Shown here piece by piece: positions 24,065-33,558 of a stretch of DNA of 64,000 nt. The position numbers were made by a program, and so were the translations under genes. Location: positions 2,664,001 to 2,728,000 of the forward strand of contig NZ_CP097149.1 of assembly GCF_023370075.1 (NCBI RefSeq), read 5' to 3'. Positions within the stretch are counted from its first letter, which is position 1. Every line of letters starts with the position of its first letter. The DNA comes from Deinococcus sp. QL22. GTDB taxonomy: Bacteria; Deinococcota; Deinococci; Deinococcales; Deinococcaceae. The notes under the pieces were generated by a model, which saw only the letters and a program-made list of their open reading frames with translations, did no database searches and had not been told where the DNA came from.

Positions 24065-25426
24065 TCAGTCGCCGGAACTCAGGCTCCGTTGGGGCTGATC
24101 TGACGTGTGGGGGGCCGTGTGGTGTGGCCTGCTGCTGATGTGCGGCGTCGGCGTTGGCTCCTGCTCCACATAACGCGTGCCTTTAAACCAGGTATTTTGG
24201 CGGCGCAGATAGTTGGAGTAGGCCAGCGGCAGGCTACACAGCAGGGCTGCGCCGTACACCGGCAAACTGATCAGGGCGTAGGGTAGGCTCCACCAGGACA
24301 GTCCCTTTTCGTTGCGGAAGCGCACGGCCCAGTTCAGTTGAATCATCAGCGGCACGACAGTCAGAATGACGCCCATCCATTCGGGCAGCAACAGGCCCTG
24401 CCAGCCGAAAACGCGGCGAAGAAGCTGACTGGCGATACTCACGATCAGCACGATGTTCAGCCACGGCGACAGGATGAAGTAGGTGAAATCAAGCCGCGTG
24501 ATCGGACTTGCGCCCGACTTCCAGAGCCGCGTGAGGTACGGCAGACATTGCAACGCGCCCTGAGTCCAGCGGGCACGCTGCTTGACAAAGGCGCGGGGAT
24601 CGAGAATGCCCTGCTGCATGATGTGGGCGGGCAGGAGCGCCACCCTATGCCGGGGGTTGTCCAACACGATTTCCATGACGCTGCCAAAGTCTTCGAGCAG
24701 CACGTCGGGCCAGGGGGTTTTGCCCTGCCCAAGCTGATGGCTGAGGTAACTCAGGCGCATGCACTGGCCGTTGCCGGTCAGCGAGGCCACGCCGCCACTG
24801 GCCCGCAGCCGCTGAATATGACCGACGATAAAGGTTTCCAGGTCTTGCTGAAAAATCAGCATTTTGGAAATCAGCCCGCGCACGCCGCCGTCTTTGACCT
24901 CTACAGGTCGGAAACGCATCCAGCCTTGGGCCGCCATCACGTCGGGGTTCTGGAAAGCTCCGCGAACTTGGGGGGCGAAATCGCTGCTGACGCGGCCATC
25001 GGCGTCCAGCACCACCACCACATGCTGACTCAGGTCTTGGCCCGCCAGCCAGGGCGCCTGCATCAGCCGTGCCACCGCCCAATTCAGGGCGCGGCCTTTG
25101 TTCTCCTGCGCTTCGGGGGCCACCCGCCGCAGCAGTGCAATCATCGGGTCGGTTCGGCTGTACTGCTCCACGATGGCAGCGGTGGCGTCGGCACTGGCGT
25201 CGTCAATAACCATTACGCGCGCTTCGGGTACGGTAGAACGCAGATTTTGCAGGGTAGCCGCAATCACCGCTTCTTCGTTCATGGCCGGAATCAGGAAGGT
25301 CAGGGTCACACCGCGTTCGGCCACAGGCGGCCTGGGCCGGGGCCGCAGCGCACTGACGGTCTGGTGAACCGCGTACATCAAAAACAGCAACAGGCCAGCA
25401 ATATCAATCAAAAACAGAGGATTCAT
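24065..25426 (-). CDS. Membrane-bound family 2 glycosyltransferase
   Basis: A 453-residue processive-type GT2 enzyme. An N-terminal membrane helix (IDIAGLLLFLMYAVH) precedes the GT-A domain, which shows the nucleotide-binding FLIPAMNEE, the metal-binding VLDADGRV (DxD), the acceptor-side ED motif in LLEDFGSV and the QRARWTQGA (Q-x2-RW) motif. Three C-terminal hydrophobic segments follow, then a short Thr/Pro/His-rich tail. Q-x2-RW marks polysaccharide synthases such as those for hyaluronan, cellulose or PNAG-like polymers; the product here is unknown. The ATG at 25426 begins just before the first helix. Confidence 0.88.
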   Translation of the reverse strand: MNPLFLIDIAGLLLFLMYAVHQTVSALRPRPRPPVAERGVTLTFLIPAMNEEAVIAATLQNLRSTVPEARVMVIDDASADATAAIVEQYSRTDPMIALLRRVAPEAQENKGRALNWAVARLMQAPWLAGQDLSQHVVVVLDADGRVSSDFAPQVRGAFQNPDVMAAQGWMRFRPVEVKDGGVRGLISKMLIFQQDLETFIVGHIQRLRASGGVASLTGNGQCMRLSYLSHQLGQGKTPWPDVLLEDFGSVMEIVLDNPRHRVALLPAHIMQQGILDPRAFVKQRARWTQGALQCLPYLTRLWKSGASPITRLDFTYFILSPWLNIVLIVSIASQLLRRVFGWQGLLLPEWMGVILTVVPLMIQLNWAVRFRNEKGLSWWSLPYALISLPVYGAALLCSLPLAYSNYLRRQNTWFKGTRYVEQEPTPTPHISSRPHHTAPHTSDQPQRSLSSGD

Positions 25427-25744
25427 CAGGGCAAACTCCGGGCGAGGCAAGACATCGCGGGCACGGCACACTATCTCAATTTTGTTGGGCGATGACTAGG
25501 GCATAAGCGGGGGTGTAAGCGTGAAAGAAGCTTTGGGACGTGTTTTACCGCCTGCACATGAGGAGTGGTTGCAAGTCTTGACCCCATAGGCTTGGTGGGC
25601 TGATCAGAAATACAGGCCGGGTAGCCGGGTTTGATGCAGAAGCCATCACGTCTGGTCTGCCAATCCTCTAGACTGTACTCAGTCCAAATCCATTTTTCGC
25701 CCCTCACGGGCAATCTGCCCGGCCCACTTTCAAGGAGTTTCACC
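25427..25744. other. 318-bp divergent promoter region
   Basis: It lies between the glycosyltransferase (minus) and thiolase (plus) genes. TAGACT at 25670-25675 on the plus strand is a possible -10 box for the thiolase gene, about 70 nt before its start. No palindrome or coding frame stands out. Confidence 0.4.
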
Positions 25745-26926
25745 ATGCCAGAAGCCGTCATTGTTTCTACGGCCCGCACGCCCATCGGCAAAGCTTACCG
25801 GGGCTACCTGAACGACACGCACGGTTCGGACATCGGCGCACACGCGGTCACGCACGCTGTCACGCGGGCCGGAATTGACCCTGCCGAAATCGAAGACCTG
25901 ATTTTTGGGGTGGGTAACCCCGAAGGCGCAACGGGCAGCAACATCGCCCGACAGATCGTGCTGCGCTCCGGCTTTCCGGTGGGCGTGTCGGGTGTGACGG
26001 TCAACCGCTTTTGCTCCAGCGGCCTGCAAACCATCGCGCTGGCGGCCAATCACGTCATGGCCGGACAGGGCGACGTGTACGTGGCGGGCGGCATGGAAAG
26101 CATCAGCCTGACGCAAAACGAACACGCCAACAAATATCGCCTGATCGGTGAGTGGCTGAAAGAGCACAAGCCCGATATTTACATGCCCATGCTTCAAACC
26201 GCCGAAGTGGTTGCCAAACGCTACGGCATTTCCCGCGAGGCGCAGGATGAATACGGTTTTATGAGCCAGCAGCGCACGGCAGCGGCGCAGCGTGAAGGCC
26301 GATTCGACGCCGAAATCGTACCCATGACCGCCTCTATGAAGGTGCAGGACAAGGCCACCGGCGAGATTTCCAGCCGTGAAGTGACCGTGACGCAGGATGA
26401 AGGCAACCGCCCCGACACCACGCTGGAAGGGCTGTCCAAGCTGAAGCCCGTCATCGAGGGCGGCGTGATCACGGCGGGCAACGCCTCGCAGCTCAGCGAC
26501 GGCGCTTCGGCCTGTGTGGTGATGAGCGGCGACCTTGCCCGCGAACGTGGCCTGCAACCACTCGGACTGTTTAAAGGCTTTGCGGTGCATGGGTGCGAGC
26601 CCGACGAAATGGGCATCGGCCCTATCTTCGCCGTGCCCAAGCTGCTCAAGCGCCACGGCCTCAGCATTGGCGACATTGATCTCTGGGAACTGAACGAGGC
26701 TTTTGCGGTGCAGGGCATCTATTGCCGCGATCAACTGGGCATCGACCCCGAAATTTACAACGTCGATGGCGGCAGCATCAGCGTGGGCCACCCCTACGGC
26801 ATGAGCGGCGCACGCCTGACCGGGCACGCCCTGATCGAAGGCAAACGCCGGGGCGCAAAGCATGTCGTGGTGACCATGTGTGTGGGCGGCGGCATGGGCG
26901 CAGCGGGTCTGTTCGAAGTGCTGTAA
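25745..26926 (+). CDS. Acetyl-CoA C-acyltransferase (thiolase)
   Basis: A 393-residue thiolase. The acyl-accepting Cys90 in [11 protein letters not shown], His349 in [10 protein letters not shown] and Cys379 in [10 protein letters not shown] form the full active site. It could act in beta-oxidation (3-ketoacyl-CoA thiolase) or in acetoacetyl-CoA formation; the absence of neighbouring fadB-like genes leaves this open. The start is the ATG at 25745, preceded by AAGGAG 8 nt upstream. It is a single-gene unit closed by a terminator. Confidence 0.95.
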   Translation: MPEAVIVSTARTPIGKAYRGYLNDTHGSDIGAHAVTHAVTRAGIDPAEIEDLIFGVGNPEGATGSNIARQIVLRSGFPVGVSGVTVNRFCSSGLQTIALAANHVMAGQGDVYVAGGMESISLTQNEHANKYRLIGEWLKEHKPDIYMPMLQTAEVVAKRYGISREAQDEYGFMSQQRTAAAQREGRFDAEIVPMTASMKVQDKATGEISSREVTVTQDEGNRPDTTLEGLSKLKPVIEGGVITAGNASQLSDGASACVVMSGDLARERGLQPLGLFKGFAVHGCEPDEMGIGPIFAVPKLLKRHGLSIGDIDLWELNEAFAVQGIYCRDQLGIDPEIYNVDGGSISVGHPYGMSGARLTGHALIEGKRRGAKHVVVTMCVGGGMGAAGLFEVL

Positions 26927-26942
26927 CCCTCTGACGGATAAG

Positions 26943-26972
26943 GGCGGAAGGCCAAGTGCTTTCCGCCTTTTT
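26943..26972 (+). terminator. Rho-independent terminator after thiolase gene
   Basis: GGCGGAAG and CTTTCCGCC form a GC-rich stem with a short loop, followed by a run of five T. Confidence 0.85.
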
Positions 26973-27016
26973 CTGTGCCTGCTTTGCGTTCGGCTTGGCG
27001 GCCCAACCCCCTCTTC

Positions 27017-27044
27017 TCAGACCTTAGACCCTGAACCTTTAGAC
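27017..27044. repeat. TTAGACCCT-type repeat, single right arm
   Basis: CTCAGACCTTAGACCCTGAACCTTTAGAC-like units (CAGACCTTAGACCCTGAACC and CTTTAGAC) lie between the thiolase terminator and the dioxygenase promoter, with no left arm. Confidence 0.6.
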
Positions 27045-27089
27045 TTCTCTTCTCGCTACTCCACTACAATCGCTTAACATCAAACGGTT

Positions 27090-27095
27090 TATACT
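27090..27095 (+). promoter_or_regulatory. -10 box of a probable leaderless promoter
   Basis: TATACT, 6 nt before the ATG at 27102. The intervening GAGGGC could act as a weak ribosome site but is too close to the start for a usual one. Confidence 0.55.
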
Positions 27096-27101
27096 GAGGG
27101 C

Positions 27102-28052
27102 ATGACTGCCTTTTCTCTCATTCCACACGGTATGCATCACGTCACGGCCGTTACTGCCAACGCACCTGCCAATCACGCCTTTTATGTGGGCGTTCTGGGC
27201 ATGCGCATGGTCAAAAAGACTGTAAATCAGGACGACCCCAGCGCCTACCACCTGTTTTTTGCCGATGGTGCAGGCAATCCCGGCAGCGACCTGACGTTTT
27301 TCGAGTGGCCTGTACCGCCGGAAACGCCGGGCAACAATTCTATTTCCAGAACCAGTTTGCGTGTGCCAGACGGCAGCCTGACATGGTGGGCCGACTACTT
27401 GGCGGCACAGGGCATAAACACGACCCACAGCCAACGCGCAGGCCGCGCGAGCCTCGATTTTACCGACCCCGAAGGCCAACGCCTCAGCCTTCTGGAAGGT
27501 GGCCCCAGCGGGCAAACGTGGGCTGCCAGCGTCATTCCCGCCGCCCATCAGATTGCTGGTCTCGGCCCCAGCGAACTGACCCTGCCCAGCCTTTTTCCCA
27601 CCGACCGTGTGCTGACCCGTGTGTATGGCTTGACCGCCGCTGGCACGTATCCCGATCCGGCCAATCCAGCCCATACCATTCACGTGTACCAGATGGCAGA
27701 GGGCGGCCCACACGCCGAGCTTCATGTGCAGATTCGGCCCGATTTGGCCCCGGCGCGGCCCGGTGCAGGCGGCGTGCATCACATTGCCCTGCGCGTTCAC
27801 GATGACCAATACCACGACTGGAACGCCAAATTAGGCAGCTTGGGCCTCCGCACCAGTGGGGAAGTAGACCGCCATTGGTTCCAGTCCATCTACTACCGCG
27901 AGCCGCAGGGCATTCTGATCGAGCTTGCCACCGATGGCCCCGGCTTTGGCGTAGACGAGGACGCCGATAAATTGGGAGAAAAGCTCGTGCTGGCCCCCTT
28001 TCTGGAGCCTAAGCGGGCGCAGATCGAAGCTGGGTTAAAGCCTGTCGGGTGA
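27102..28052 (+). CDS. Ring-cleaving dioxygenase (glyoxalase/MhqO family)
   Basis: A 316-residue protein made of two vicinal-oxygen-chelate (glyoxalase-fold) domains. The first starts MHHVTAVTANAPANHAFYVGVLGMRMVKKTVNQDD, the second GVHHIALRVHDD near residue 225. Metal ligands are probably His in MHHVT, His in GVHHIA and Glu in GILIELA near residue 270. Relatives such as MhqO cleave hydroquinones or catechols and often respond to quinone stress. It converges with the low-GC lipoprotein gene. Confidence 0.9.
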   Translation: MTAFSLIPHGMHHVTAVTANAPANHAFYVGVLGMRMVKKTVNQDDPSAYHLFFADGAGNPGSDLTFFEWPVPPETPGNNSISRTSLRVPDGSLTWWADYLAAQGINTTHSQRAGRASLDFTDPEGQRLSLLEGGPSGQTWAASVIPAAHQIAGLGPSELTLPSLFPTDRVLTRVYGLTAAGTYPDPANPAHTIHVYQMAEGGPHAELHVQIRPDLAPARPGAGGVHHIALRVHDDQYHDWNAKLGSLGLRTSGEVDRHWFQSIYYREPQGILIELATDGPGFGVDEDADKLGEKLVLAPFLEPKRAQIEAGLKPVG

Positions 28053-28066
28053 ATTGGAAATAGAGA

Positions 28067-28093
28067 AAGGCCGCCCCGATTAGAGGCGGCCTT
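28067..28093. terminator. Bidirectional terminator hairpin
   Basis: AAGGCCGCC and GGCGGCCTT form a 9-bp perfect stem around a 9-nt loop between two convergent genes, followed by GTTT on the plus strand. Confidence 0.75.
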
Positions 28094-28105
28094 GTTTAAA
28101 CGAGC

Positions 28106-28630
28106 TTATAGACAATCAACTACCGGGATACCTTGTGGAGCTTTGAGTTCGTTACTCATAATCCCACTGGGAGTGTATCCAGAGATGGTTACAAATGTAG
28201 TTCCTTTGTTGACGGGGTTAACAATGATGGCCTGAGCTTTGAGTGCCTGAGCCGAAAGTCCAGATTTTTTGAAACTCAATGGAGCCATATTTGGCCCAAA
28301 CACATAGCTGAATACGTCATTGCCAGAGGAGTCAGGAGAAAACTGTCCAGTGGACTTGGGAAGGACGCCACCCTGAGAACCTTCAAATCTAACATCCAAC
28401 TGGGCCAATGTGCCAACCCAACTTACGTCCATAAGCACAGTTGTATTCCGATTATCACAGATGACGTACTCAGGCTTCGTACCGCCGTTTCCGTCGGCGA
28501 CATTGCGATACCAATCAGTCGTATAAGAATTCAGGGCAGTGATCGTTACTGGCCCACCTACATCAACTGTCACACCGCAACTTGCCAACGCTGCGCTCAA
28601 TCCGACCAGTCCCAGCAACAATTTCTTCAT
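28106..28630 (-). CDS. Low-GC lipoprotein of unknown function
   Basis: A 174-residue lipoprotein. The signal peptide ends in a lipobox (ALASC) at about Cys18, and the rest is a beta-rich domain with one more pair of Cys (VICDNR and the C-terminal VVDCL) that could form a disulfide. No family is recognised. The base composition is clearly poorer in G+C than the neighbours and the codon choice looks different, which suggests recent transfer or relaxed selection. The ATG at 28630 sits directly before the charged start of the signal peptide. Confidence 0.75.
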   Translation of the reverse strand: MKKLLLGLVGLSAALASCGVTVDVGGPVTITALNSYTTDWYRNVADGNGGTKPEYVICDNRNTTVLMDVSWVGTLAQLDVRFEGSQGGVLPKSTGQFSPDSSGNDVFSYVFGPNMAPLSFKKSGLSAQALKAQAIIVNPVNKGTTFVTISGYTPSGIMSNELKAPQGIPVVDCL

Positions 28631-28824
28631 ACCCCTACTGTCACGCATCAAGCTGATGTGGACGTGATGTGTCCTTAAGGCCTCTTGAGACTCTCTAGGG
28701 GCGCGGGTGTGTGAGCAATCTTGACATCTTCAGCGTACCACGTGAACAAGCCGTCATTTATGGCCTCTTAAGTCTTCCCTCATGCCCCACATCAGGGAAA
28801 GCCGCGCTACACTTGCGCCTAAGC

Positions 28825-29976
28825 ATGGCTTCCGTTGATTCTCAAGTTGTTTTCGTCGTCTCGCGGGATCGTTCCCGTGCGTCACTTCTCGCTTCTGCAT
28901 TGCCTGTTGCCCAGGTGATTTACATCAGTGATGCCGAGACCCTTCTACGTGAAGCGCATGTGAGGCCGCCTCATGTGGTGCTGCTGTACACCGATACGCC
29001 CGGTGTGCCGCTGGCGCAGGTGCTCCCGCTCCTGCGGCAACGGGCAGAGTTGGCGGGCACACACTGGCTGGCAGTGGGCACGCAGGGGCTGGGGGCGCTG
29101 TTGGTCGCCGGAGCCGACGCCCTGATCAGCGATACAACGCCAGTAGAGGCAGTCGCCACGCAGGTGAAAACGATGCTGTGGCGGGCACAGCAGCACCACG
29201 AAACCCAAGAGCGGGTAGCGCAGTTGCAGCGCCGCATGGATACCTGGGAACACGAGGAACGGATTCGGGATCAGCTGGTGCATATGCTGGTGCACGACCT
29301 GAAGAACCCGATTGCCGCCGTGATGGGCCTGCTGGAAGTTGTAGAAGACGATTCCCGTGTGCCCGACGATTCCCGCGACCTGATTAAAGTGGCCCGCGAC
29401 GAAACCCAGCATTTGCTGCACCTCGCCGTGAATATGTTGGATGTCCGCAAGATTCAGGCCGGAAAGATGAACCTGCGCCGCGAACTGATGTTCAGCCCGA
29501 TGTTTTTGGAAGTCATCGAACTCTCGCGCGGCGATGTGGGCAGCGGCCTGCGTGACCGTCATGTGCGGGTAGAAGTGGAACCTGGCCTCAGCCCCGCCAG
29601 CGCAGACCCCGAAATTCTGCGCCGCGTGATGGCTAACCTGATCAGCAATGCCATGAAGCACACCACCACAGGCGGCGTGATTACCCTGATCGTGCGGCAG
29701 GGCAAAGAGGACGTGCAATTCGTGATCCGCGACGATGGCGAGGGCATTCCCGCCGACGATATTCCCAACCTGTTCGCCGCTTTCGAGCAGAGCCGCCTGA
29801 CGCTGCATGGGCGCTTTGATACCGGGATGGGTTTGGCCTTTTGCAAGCTGGCGATTGAGGAACACGGCGGCACCATTTTTGTGGAATCCGAGCGGGGCAA
29901 GGGCGCGACCTTTACCTTTACGCTGCCACTGGCTCAGGACGGCGACGACGAGGATTTTGCCGAATTGCTGAATTAG
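28825..29976 (+). CDS. Histidine kinase with degenerate receiver domain
   Basis: A 383-residue soluble kinase. The N-terminal 115 residues have a receiver-like fold, but the phosphoacceptor position reads [10 protein letters not shown] instead of VVLLDxxxPG and the conserved Lys region reads [10 protein letters not shown], so it is probably a pseudo-receiver. A short coiled coil leads to a HisKA domain ([13 protein letters not shown]) and a complete ATPase domain ([30 protein letters not shown]). No membrane segment is present. The ATG at 28825 fits the domain start; an in-frame GTG at 28711 would add 38 residues. Its partner regulator is not adjacent. Confidence 0.88.
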   Translation: MASVDSQVVFVVSRDRSRASLLASALPVAQVIYISDAETLLREAHVRPPHVVLLYTDTPGVPLAQVLPLLRQRAELAGTHWLAVGTQGLGALLVAGADALISDTTPVEAVATQVKTMLWRAQQHHETQERVAQLQRRMDTWEHEERIRDQLVHMLVHDLKNPIAAVMGLLEVVEDDSRVPDDSRDLIKVARDETQHLLHLAVNMLDVRKIQAGKMNLRRELMFSPMFLEVIELSRGDVGSGLRDRHVRVEVEPGLSPASADPEILRRVMANLISNAMKHTTTGGVITLIVRQGKEDVQFVIRDDGEGIPADDIPNLFAAFEQSRLTLHGRFDTGMGLAFCKLAIEEHGGTIFVESERGKGATFTFTLPLAQDGDDEDFAELLN

Positions 29977-30100
29977 AGCATTTGTCATAAAGAGACCTTC
30001 TTTATGACCGAGCGGAGCGAGTGAATTTAGACGAGCAGTACGGAGAATGGAGCGACCGGAAGTCTGTTTTTCCGGTGGCGTAATTCGGAGGGCTGCTCTA
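29974..30100. repeat. Inverted-repeat element starting at the kinase stop codon
   Basis: Terminal arms TAGAGCA (29974-29980, whose first three bases are the stop codon of the kinase gene) and TGCTCTA (30094-30100) enclose two inner hairpins: GTCATAAAGA/TCTTTATGAC (29984-30008, 10-bp perfect) and ACCGGAA/TTCCGGT (30055-30076). It is non-coding and resembles a small mobile or RNA-level repeat. Confidence 0.6.
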
Positions 30101-30105
30101 GGCCT

Positions 30106-30178
30106 GTATGGAGAAGGGAAATAGGGCTGCAGGGTGGAAGACGGCTCCACTGCGCCCCCGTTTTTACCTTCTCCATAC
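30106..30178. repeat. Second inverted repeat before the AcuI-like gene
   Basis: GTATGGAGAAGG (30106-30117) and its exact complement CCTTCTCCATAC (30167-30178) are separated by about 50 bp, with partial pairing also just inside. It lies between the element above and the ribosome site of the reductase gene at 30241. Confidence 0.6.
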
Positions 30179-30240
30179 GGTTCTTCGCGTTTGGGGCGGC
30201 GGCGCGTTAGGCTGATCCTCTACCCAAGGAGACAGCATTT

Positions 30241-31263
30241 ATGACCCAAGTTGGAGCCACGATTGAAGATGCGAACCAAGGATTCCGCGCCCTGCGGATG
30301 GTGAAAGATGAGGCGGGCATTCGGGCCGAGTTTCAAACTCTGCCGTTGTCGGCCCTGCCTGAAGCAGACACGTTGGTACAGGTGCAGTATTCCAGCCTGA
30401 ACTACAAAGACGGGCTGGCGGTGGCAGGCAAACCCGGCGTGCTCCGCAGTTACCCGATGACTCCGGGCATCGATCTGGTCGGCAAGGTCATCTCCTGCGA
30501 ATCGGGCCAGTGGCAACCGGGCGACGCTGTGATTCTGACGGGCTGGGGCCAGGGCGAGCGCACCGATGGCGGCTATGCTCAGCGGGCGCGGGTGCGCTCC
30601 GAATGGTTGGTGCCTCTGCCACCCGGAACCACCCCCCAGTGGGCCATGAGCGTGGGCACGGCGGGTTTTACAGCCATGCTGGCGGTATTGGCCCTCGAAG
30701 ATCACTGCGTGACGCCGGACAGGGGAGAGGTGCTGGTCACGGGCGCGGCAGGCGGCTTAGGCAGCGTGGCCGTCGCACTCCTGGCCGCCGCAGGTTTTAC
30801 TGTGACGGCCAGCACAGGCCGACCCGCCGAGGCCGACTATTTGCGGAGCCTGGGGGCCGCCAACGTTATCGGGCGCGAGGACTTGCCTGCCCTGAAACGC
30901 CCGCTGGAAAAGGAGCGCTGGGCAGGCGTCATAGACAGCGTGGGCGGCGCAACGCTGGCCGGAGCCATCGCCTCGACGCGTACGCACGGCGCAGTGGCGG
31001 CCTGCGGCTTGGCGGGCGGCAGCGACCTTCCGACCAGCGTGTTTCCCTTCATTTTGCGCGGCGTCATGCTGATCGGAATAGATTCGGTGACTTGCCCCAT
31101 GCCCCGCCGCCAGGCTGCATGGGAACGCCTGGCCCGCGACCTGCCCGCCGAACAGTTGCAGGCCATGACCCAGATTCACCCGCTAGAAGACGTGCCCGCG
31201 CTGGCCCAGCAGATTCTGGCCGGACAGGTGCGCGGGCGCGTGGTCATCGAGGTCGGGGGCTGA
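30241..31263 (+). CDS. AcuI/YhdH-type acrylyl-CoA reductase-like MDR oxidoreductase
   Basis: A 340-residue medium-chain dehydrogenase/reductase of the YhdH/AcuI branch. The hallmark is VQYSSLNYKDGLAVAGKPGVLRSYPMTPGIDLVG in the catalytic domain, with NADPH site VTGAAGGLGSVAVALLAAAG (about residues 165-184). It lacks structural-zinc cysteines, as expected. AcuI reduces acrylyl-CoA to propionyl-CoA. An AAGGAG ribosome site lies upstream of the ATG. The methylmalonyl-CoA mutase elsewhere in the window would fit a propionyl-CoA route (inference). Confidence 0.9.
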   Translation: MTQVGATIEDANQGFRALRMVKDEAGIRAEFQTLPLSALPEADTLVQVQYSSLNYKDGLAVAGKPGVLRSYPMTPGIDLVGKVISCESGQWQPGDAVILTGWGQGERTDGGYAQRARVRSEWLVPLPPGTTPQWAMSVGTAGFTAMLAVLALEDHCVTPDRGEVLVTGAAGGLGSVAVALLAAAGFTVTASTGRPAEADYLRSLGAANVIGREDLPALKRPLEKERWAGVIDSVGGATLAGAIASTRTHGAVAACGLAGGSDLPTSVFPFILRGVMLIGIDSVTCPMPRRQAAWERLARDLPAEQLQAMTQIHPLEDVPALAQQILAGQVRGRVVIEVGG

Positions 31264-31280
31264 GAAGATAAGTTTCGGGC

Positions 31281-31350
31281 GGTCTAAGGGTAAAGGGTCT
31301 AAGGAAGGGCAAACGCTTCCGCCCCAACACCTTAGACCCTCATCTTTAGC
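31281..31350. repeat. TTAGACCCT-type intergenic inverted repeat, compact copy
   Basis: Left arm GGTCTAAGGG...GGGTCTAAGGAAGGGCAAACGCTTC (31281-31310), then right arm CCCCAACACCTTAGACCCT and CTTTAGC (31322-31350). It sits between the AcuI-like gene and the convergent subtilase gene. The right arm is of the CACCTTAGACCC subtype. Confidence 0.75.
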
Positions 31351-31377
31351 TCCTTAGGCTGCTAGGCCACCCCCGCT

Positions 31378-33558
31378 TCAGTTCCCCACCGTCAGCGTTC
31401 CCACATCGGTAGTGGGCGTGTTCGGGCCAAGGTTCCCGCTGCGTTCCTGCTTGGCTTCGCCCACTTCGCCGTACACGCCGTTGCTGTTCAGGTCGCGGCC
31501 TGCCACCACCCGAAAGGTGCCGTCGGGGAGCAGGGCGGTAAAGCGGCCCAGGCTGTCCAGCACAGGCTGATAGGAGTTGCCCAGCGAGTCTTGCAGGCGC
31601 AAGCCCACACTGTTGCTGGTGGCGGGCGCGTTCAGGGCAGCGGCGGCGTTGATCATGCCGGAGCCGAATTGGGGATCGCGTCCTGCTGCGCCGAGGTCGG
31701 TGGCGGTGGCGTTCAGGCGGGCCAGGGTATCGGCGGGCGACGTGGTCACGCCTTTGCTGAGCAGTAGGGCGGCCAGGGCAGCCACCTGCGGCGCGGCCTG
31801 ACTCGTGCCTGCTTCGGCCATGTAGGCGGGCTGATTGCGGCCATAATCCCAACCCGTAGACAGGATCATGTCGGGGAAGGCGGCTCCGTTGAACGTGCCG
31901 CCATTGAAAGAGGTAGGGCTGTTGGGGTCGGTGCCTCCGGGCGCACTGAGTTGCACGGCGTCGTAGGCGCTGCTGTAGGGCGCGTGCTCTGGCGCACTGG
32001 CCCCCGAAAGCGACACGCTGCCCACCGAAACGGCTGCCGAACACGCGGCGGGATAGGTAGGCACGGTGTTGCCGCCGTTGCCCGCTGCGGCCACCACCAA
32101 CGCCCCGGCAGTGCGGGCTTCGGCAATGGCGTCACACATGGGCGCGGCATCGGCAGCACTGATCTCTCCGCCGAGGCTCAGATTGATGACCTGTGCCGGG
32201 TGAGGGTTGGTGGTGATTGCAGGCACGCTCAGGCCCGCCGCGTAGCGCACCGAGAGGGTCACGTCGGCCAGTGTAATGTCGCCGTTCACGTCGATGGCCC
32301 GGATCGGCAGCACTTTGATGGGCGCGAGATACGACGCACCGACCACGCCGCTGGTGCTGCACGCGGGGCAGCCCACCGGCGCAATCGTGCCCCAGCGAGC
32401 GGCGATGATTCCGGTCACATGGGTGCCGTGGCTGTCTACCGCCCTATTCTGTACCCGCTCCGGTGTGCTGGGGTCGGTAGGATCGGTGTCCAGACCGTTG
32501 CCGTCGCCGTTGCCTGCTTCGCTCAGCACGTCCAGCGCACCTTCGCCCGGTTGCCACAGTTGCCCCGCCAGATCTGGATGATCAAAGCGCACGCCGGAAT
32601 CGATGACCGCCACCGTAATGGGCCGGGTGTACGCGCCGCCCTGCATGTCGCGCCACACGGCCCCGTAGCCCATCAGCGGATAGGCCCACTGCAAGCCCGC
32701 GTACTGGTCGCTGGGAATCACGGGCGCGGCGGCCTGCTGGCGCAACACGGCATTGGGCACAGCGTATTCCACATTCGGATCGGCCCGGAGTGCAGCGAGC
32801 GCAGGCGCAACTTCAGCCGTCTGAAGCAGGAGTTCGCGGCCACCCAGATTCCGGCGCTGGGCGGGCGAGATTCCCAAGCGGTTCAGCAGGTCAGCAGAGC
32901 GTTGCAAGCCCTGGAACTGCCCCGGAGATAGCTGCGTTCCGAGGGTCTGAGCATTCAGAGTCTTGCCGTCTAACACGGCGTTGTGGGCGGTGGTGGCCCG
33001 GTACTTGACGATTACGCCCCGTGCATCGGTCAATGCCGGAGTCTCTATCTCTTTTTCGCCCAGTTGAATATCGGCTCCACTCACGCTCAGGCTTTGGGCC
33101 GCCGCGCCGTCCAGCACGCGGCCTGTCAGGGTGTAGTTGTCTGCCGTCACCCTCCAGGTCACGGTGCCGCTGGCCGTGCCCGCTGCCCAACTGAGGATCA
33201 GATCGCCGCTGAGAGTGGGCACATTGGCCGCCACCGCCGCCATCTGCACGCGGTCTGCGGTTACGGTCAGATTCACGTCTCCGGTGCCCGCTGTTGCCGA
33301 GACCGCTAGCCAATCGGGAACATTCCGAACATTCCAGGTGCCGCTAAAGCTCTGCGTGGCTGTGCCCGACAGCGCCGTACCAAGGTTCACCGTCTGGTTG
33401 CTGAGTCGGCTGGGGCCGGGAGCCGGAGTCACGGGCACTTCGGGCGGCACGACCACCACGGGCGGAGGCACCACTGGGGCTGGATCGGATGTGCAGGCCA
33501 TCAGCGACAGGGTCAGCAGGGCAGCCAGAGGCAAACGCAGAGGCACAGAGCGGTTCAT
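31378..33558 (-). CDS. Subtilisin-like (S8) serine protease lipoprotein
   Basis: A 726-residue exported protease. The signal peptide ends in a lipobox (LMAC) followed by a Pro/Val-rich spacer, then beta-sandwich-like repeats (about 45-150), an I9-like prosegment ending in DPNVEYAVPNAVLR, and the S8 domain. The triad is intact in the order Asp (VAVIDSGVRFDHPDL), His (DSHGTHVTGIIAA) and Ser (GTSQAAPQVAAL). A short C-terminal beta domain with GRDLNSNGVYGE closes it. It is probably a surface-anchored protease. The gene stands alone. Confidence 0.95.
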   Translation of the reverse strand: MNRSVPLRLPLAALLTLSLMACTSDPAPVVPPPVVVVPPEVPVTPAPGPSRLSNQTVNLGTALSGTATQSFSGTWNVRNVPDWLAVSATAGTGDVNLTVTADRVQMAAVAANVPTLSGDLILSWAAGTASGTVTWRVTADNYTLTGRVLDGAAAQSLSVSGADIQLGEKEIETPALTDARGVIVKYRATTAHNAVLDGKTLNAQTLGTQLSPGQFQGLQRSADLLNRLGISPAQRRNLGGRELLLQTAEVAPALAALRADPNVEYAVPNAVLRQQAAAPVIPSDQYAGLQWAYPLMGYGAVWRDMQGGAYTRPITVAVIDSGVRFDHPDLAGQLWQPGEGALDVLSEAGNGDGNGLDTDPTDPSTPERVQNRAVDSHGTHVTGIIAARWGTIAPVGCPACSTSGVVGASYLAPIKVLPIRAIDVNGDITLADVTLSVRYAAGLSVPAITTNPHPAQVINLSLGGEISAADAAPMCDAIAEARTAGALVVAAAGNGGNTVPTYPAACSAAVSVGSVSLSGASAPEHAPYSSAYDAVQLSAPGGTDPNSPTSFNGGTFNGAAFPDMILSTGWDYGRNQPAYMAEAGTSQAAPQVAALAALLLSKGVTTSPADTLARLNATATDLGAAGRDPQFGSGMINAAAALNAPATSNSVGLRLQDSLGNSYQPVLDSLGRFTALLPDGTFRVVAGRDLNSNGVYGEVGEAKQERSGNLGPNTPTTDVGTLTVGN

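Noticed and set aside
31378..33558. Subtilase as a toxin or secretion-linked effector
   Set aside because: It has a normal lipobox, prosegment and triad; no partner immunity or secretion gene is adjacent.
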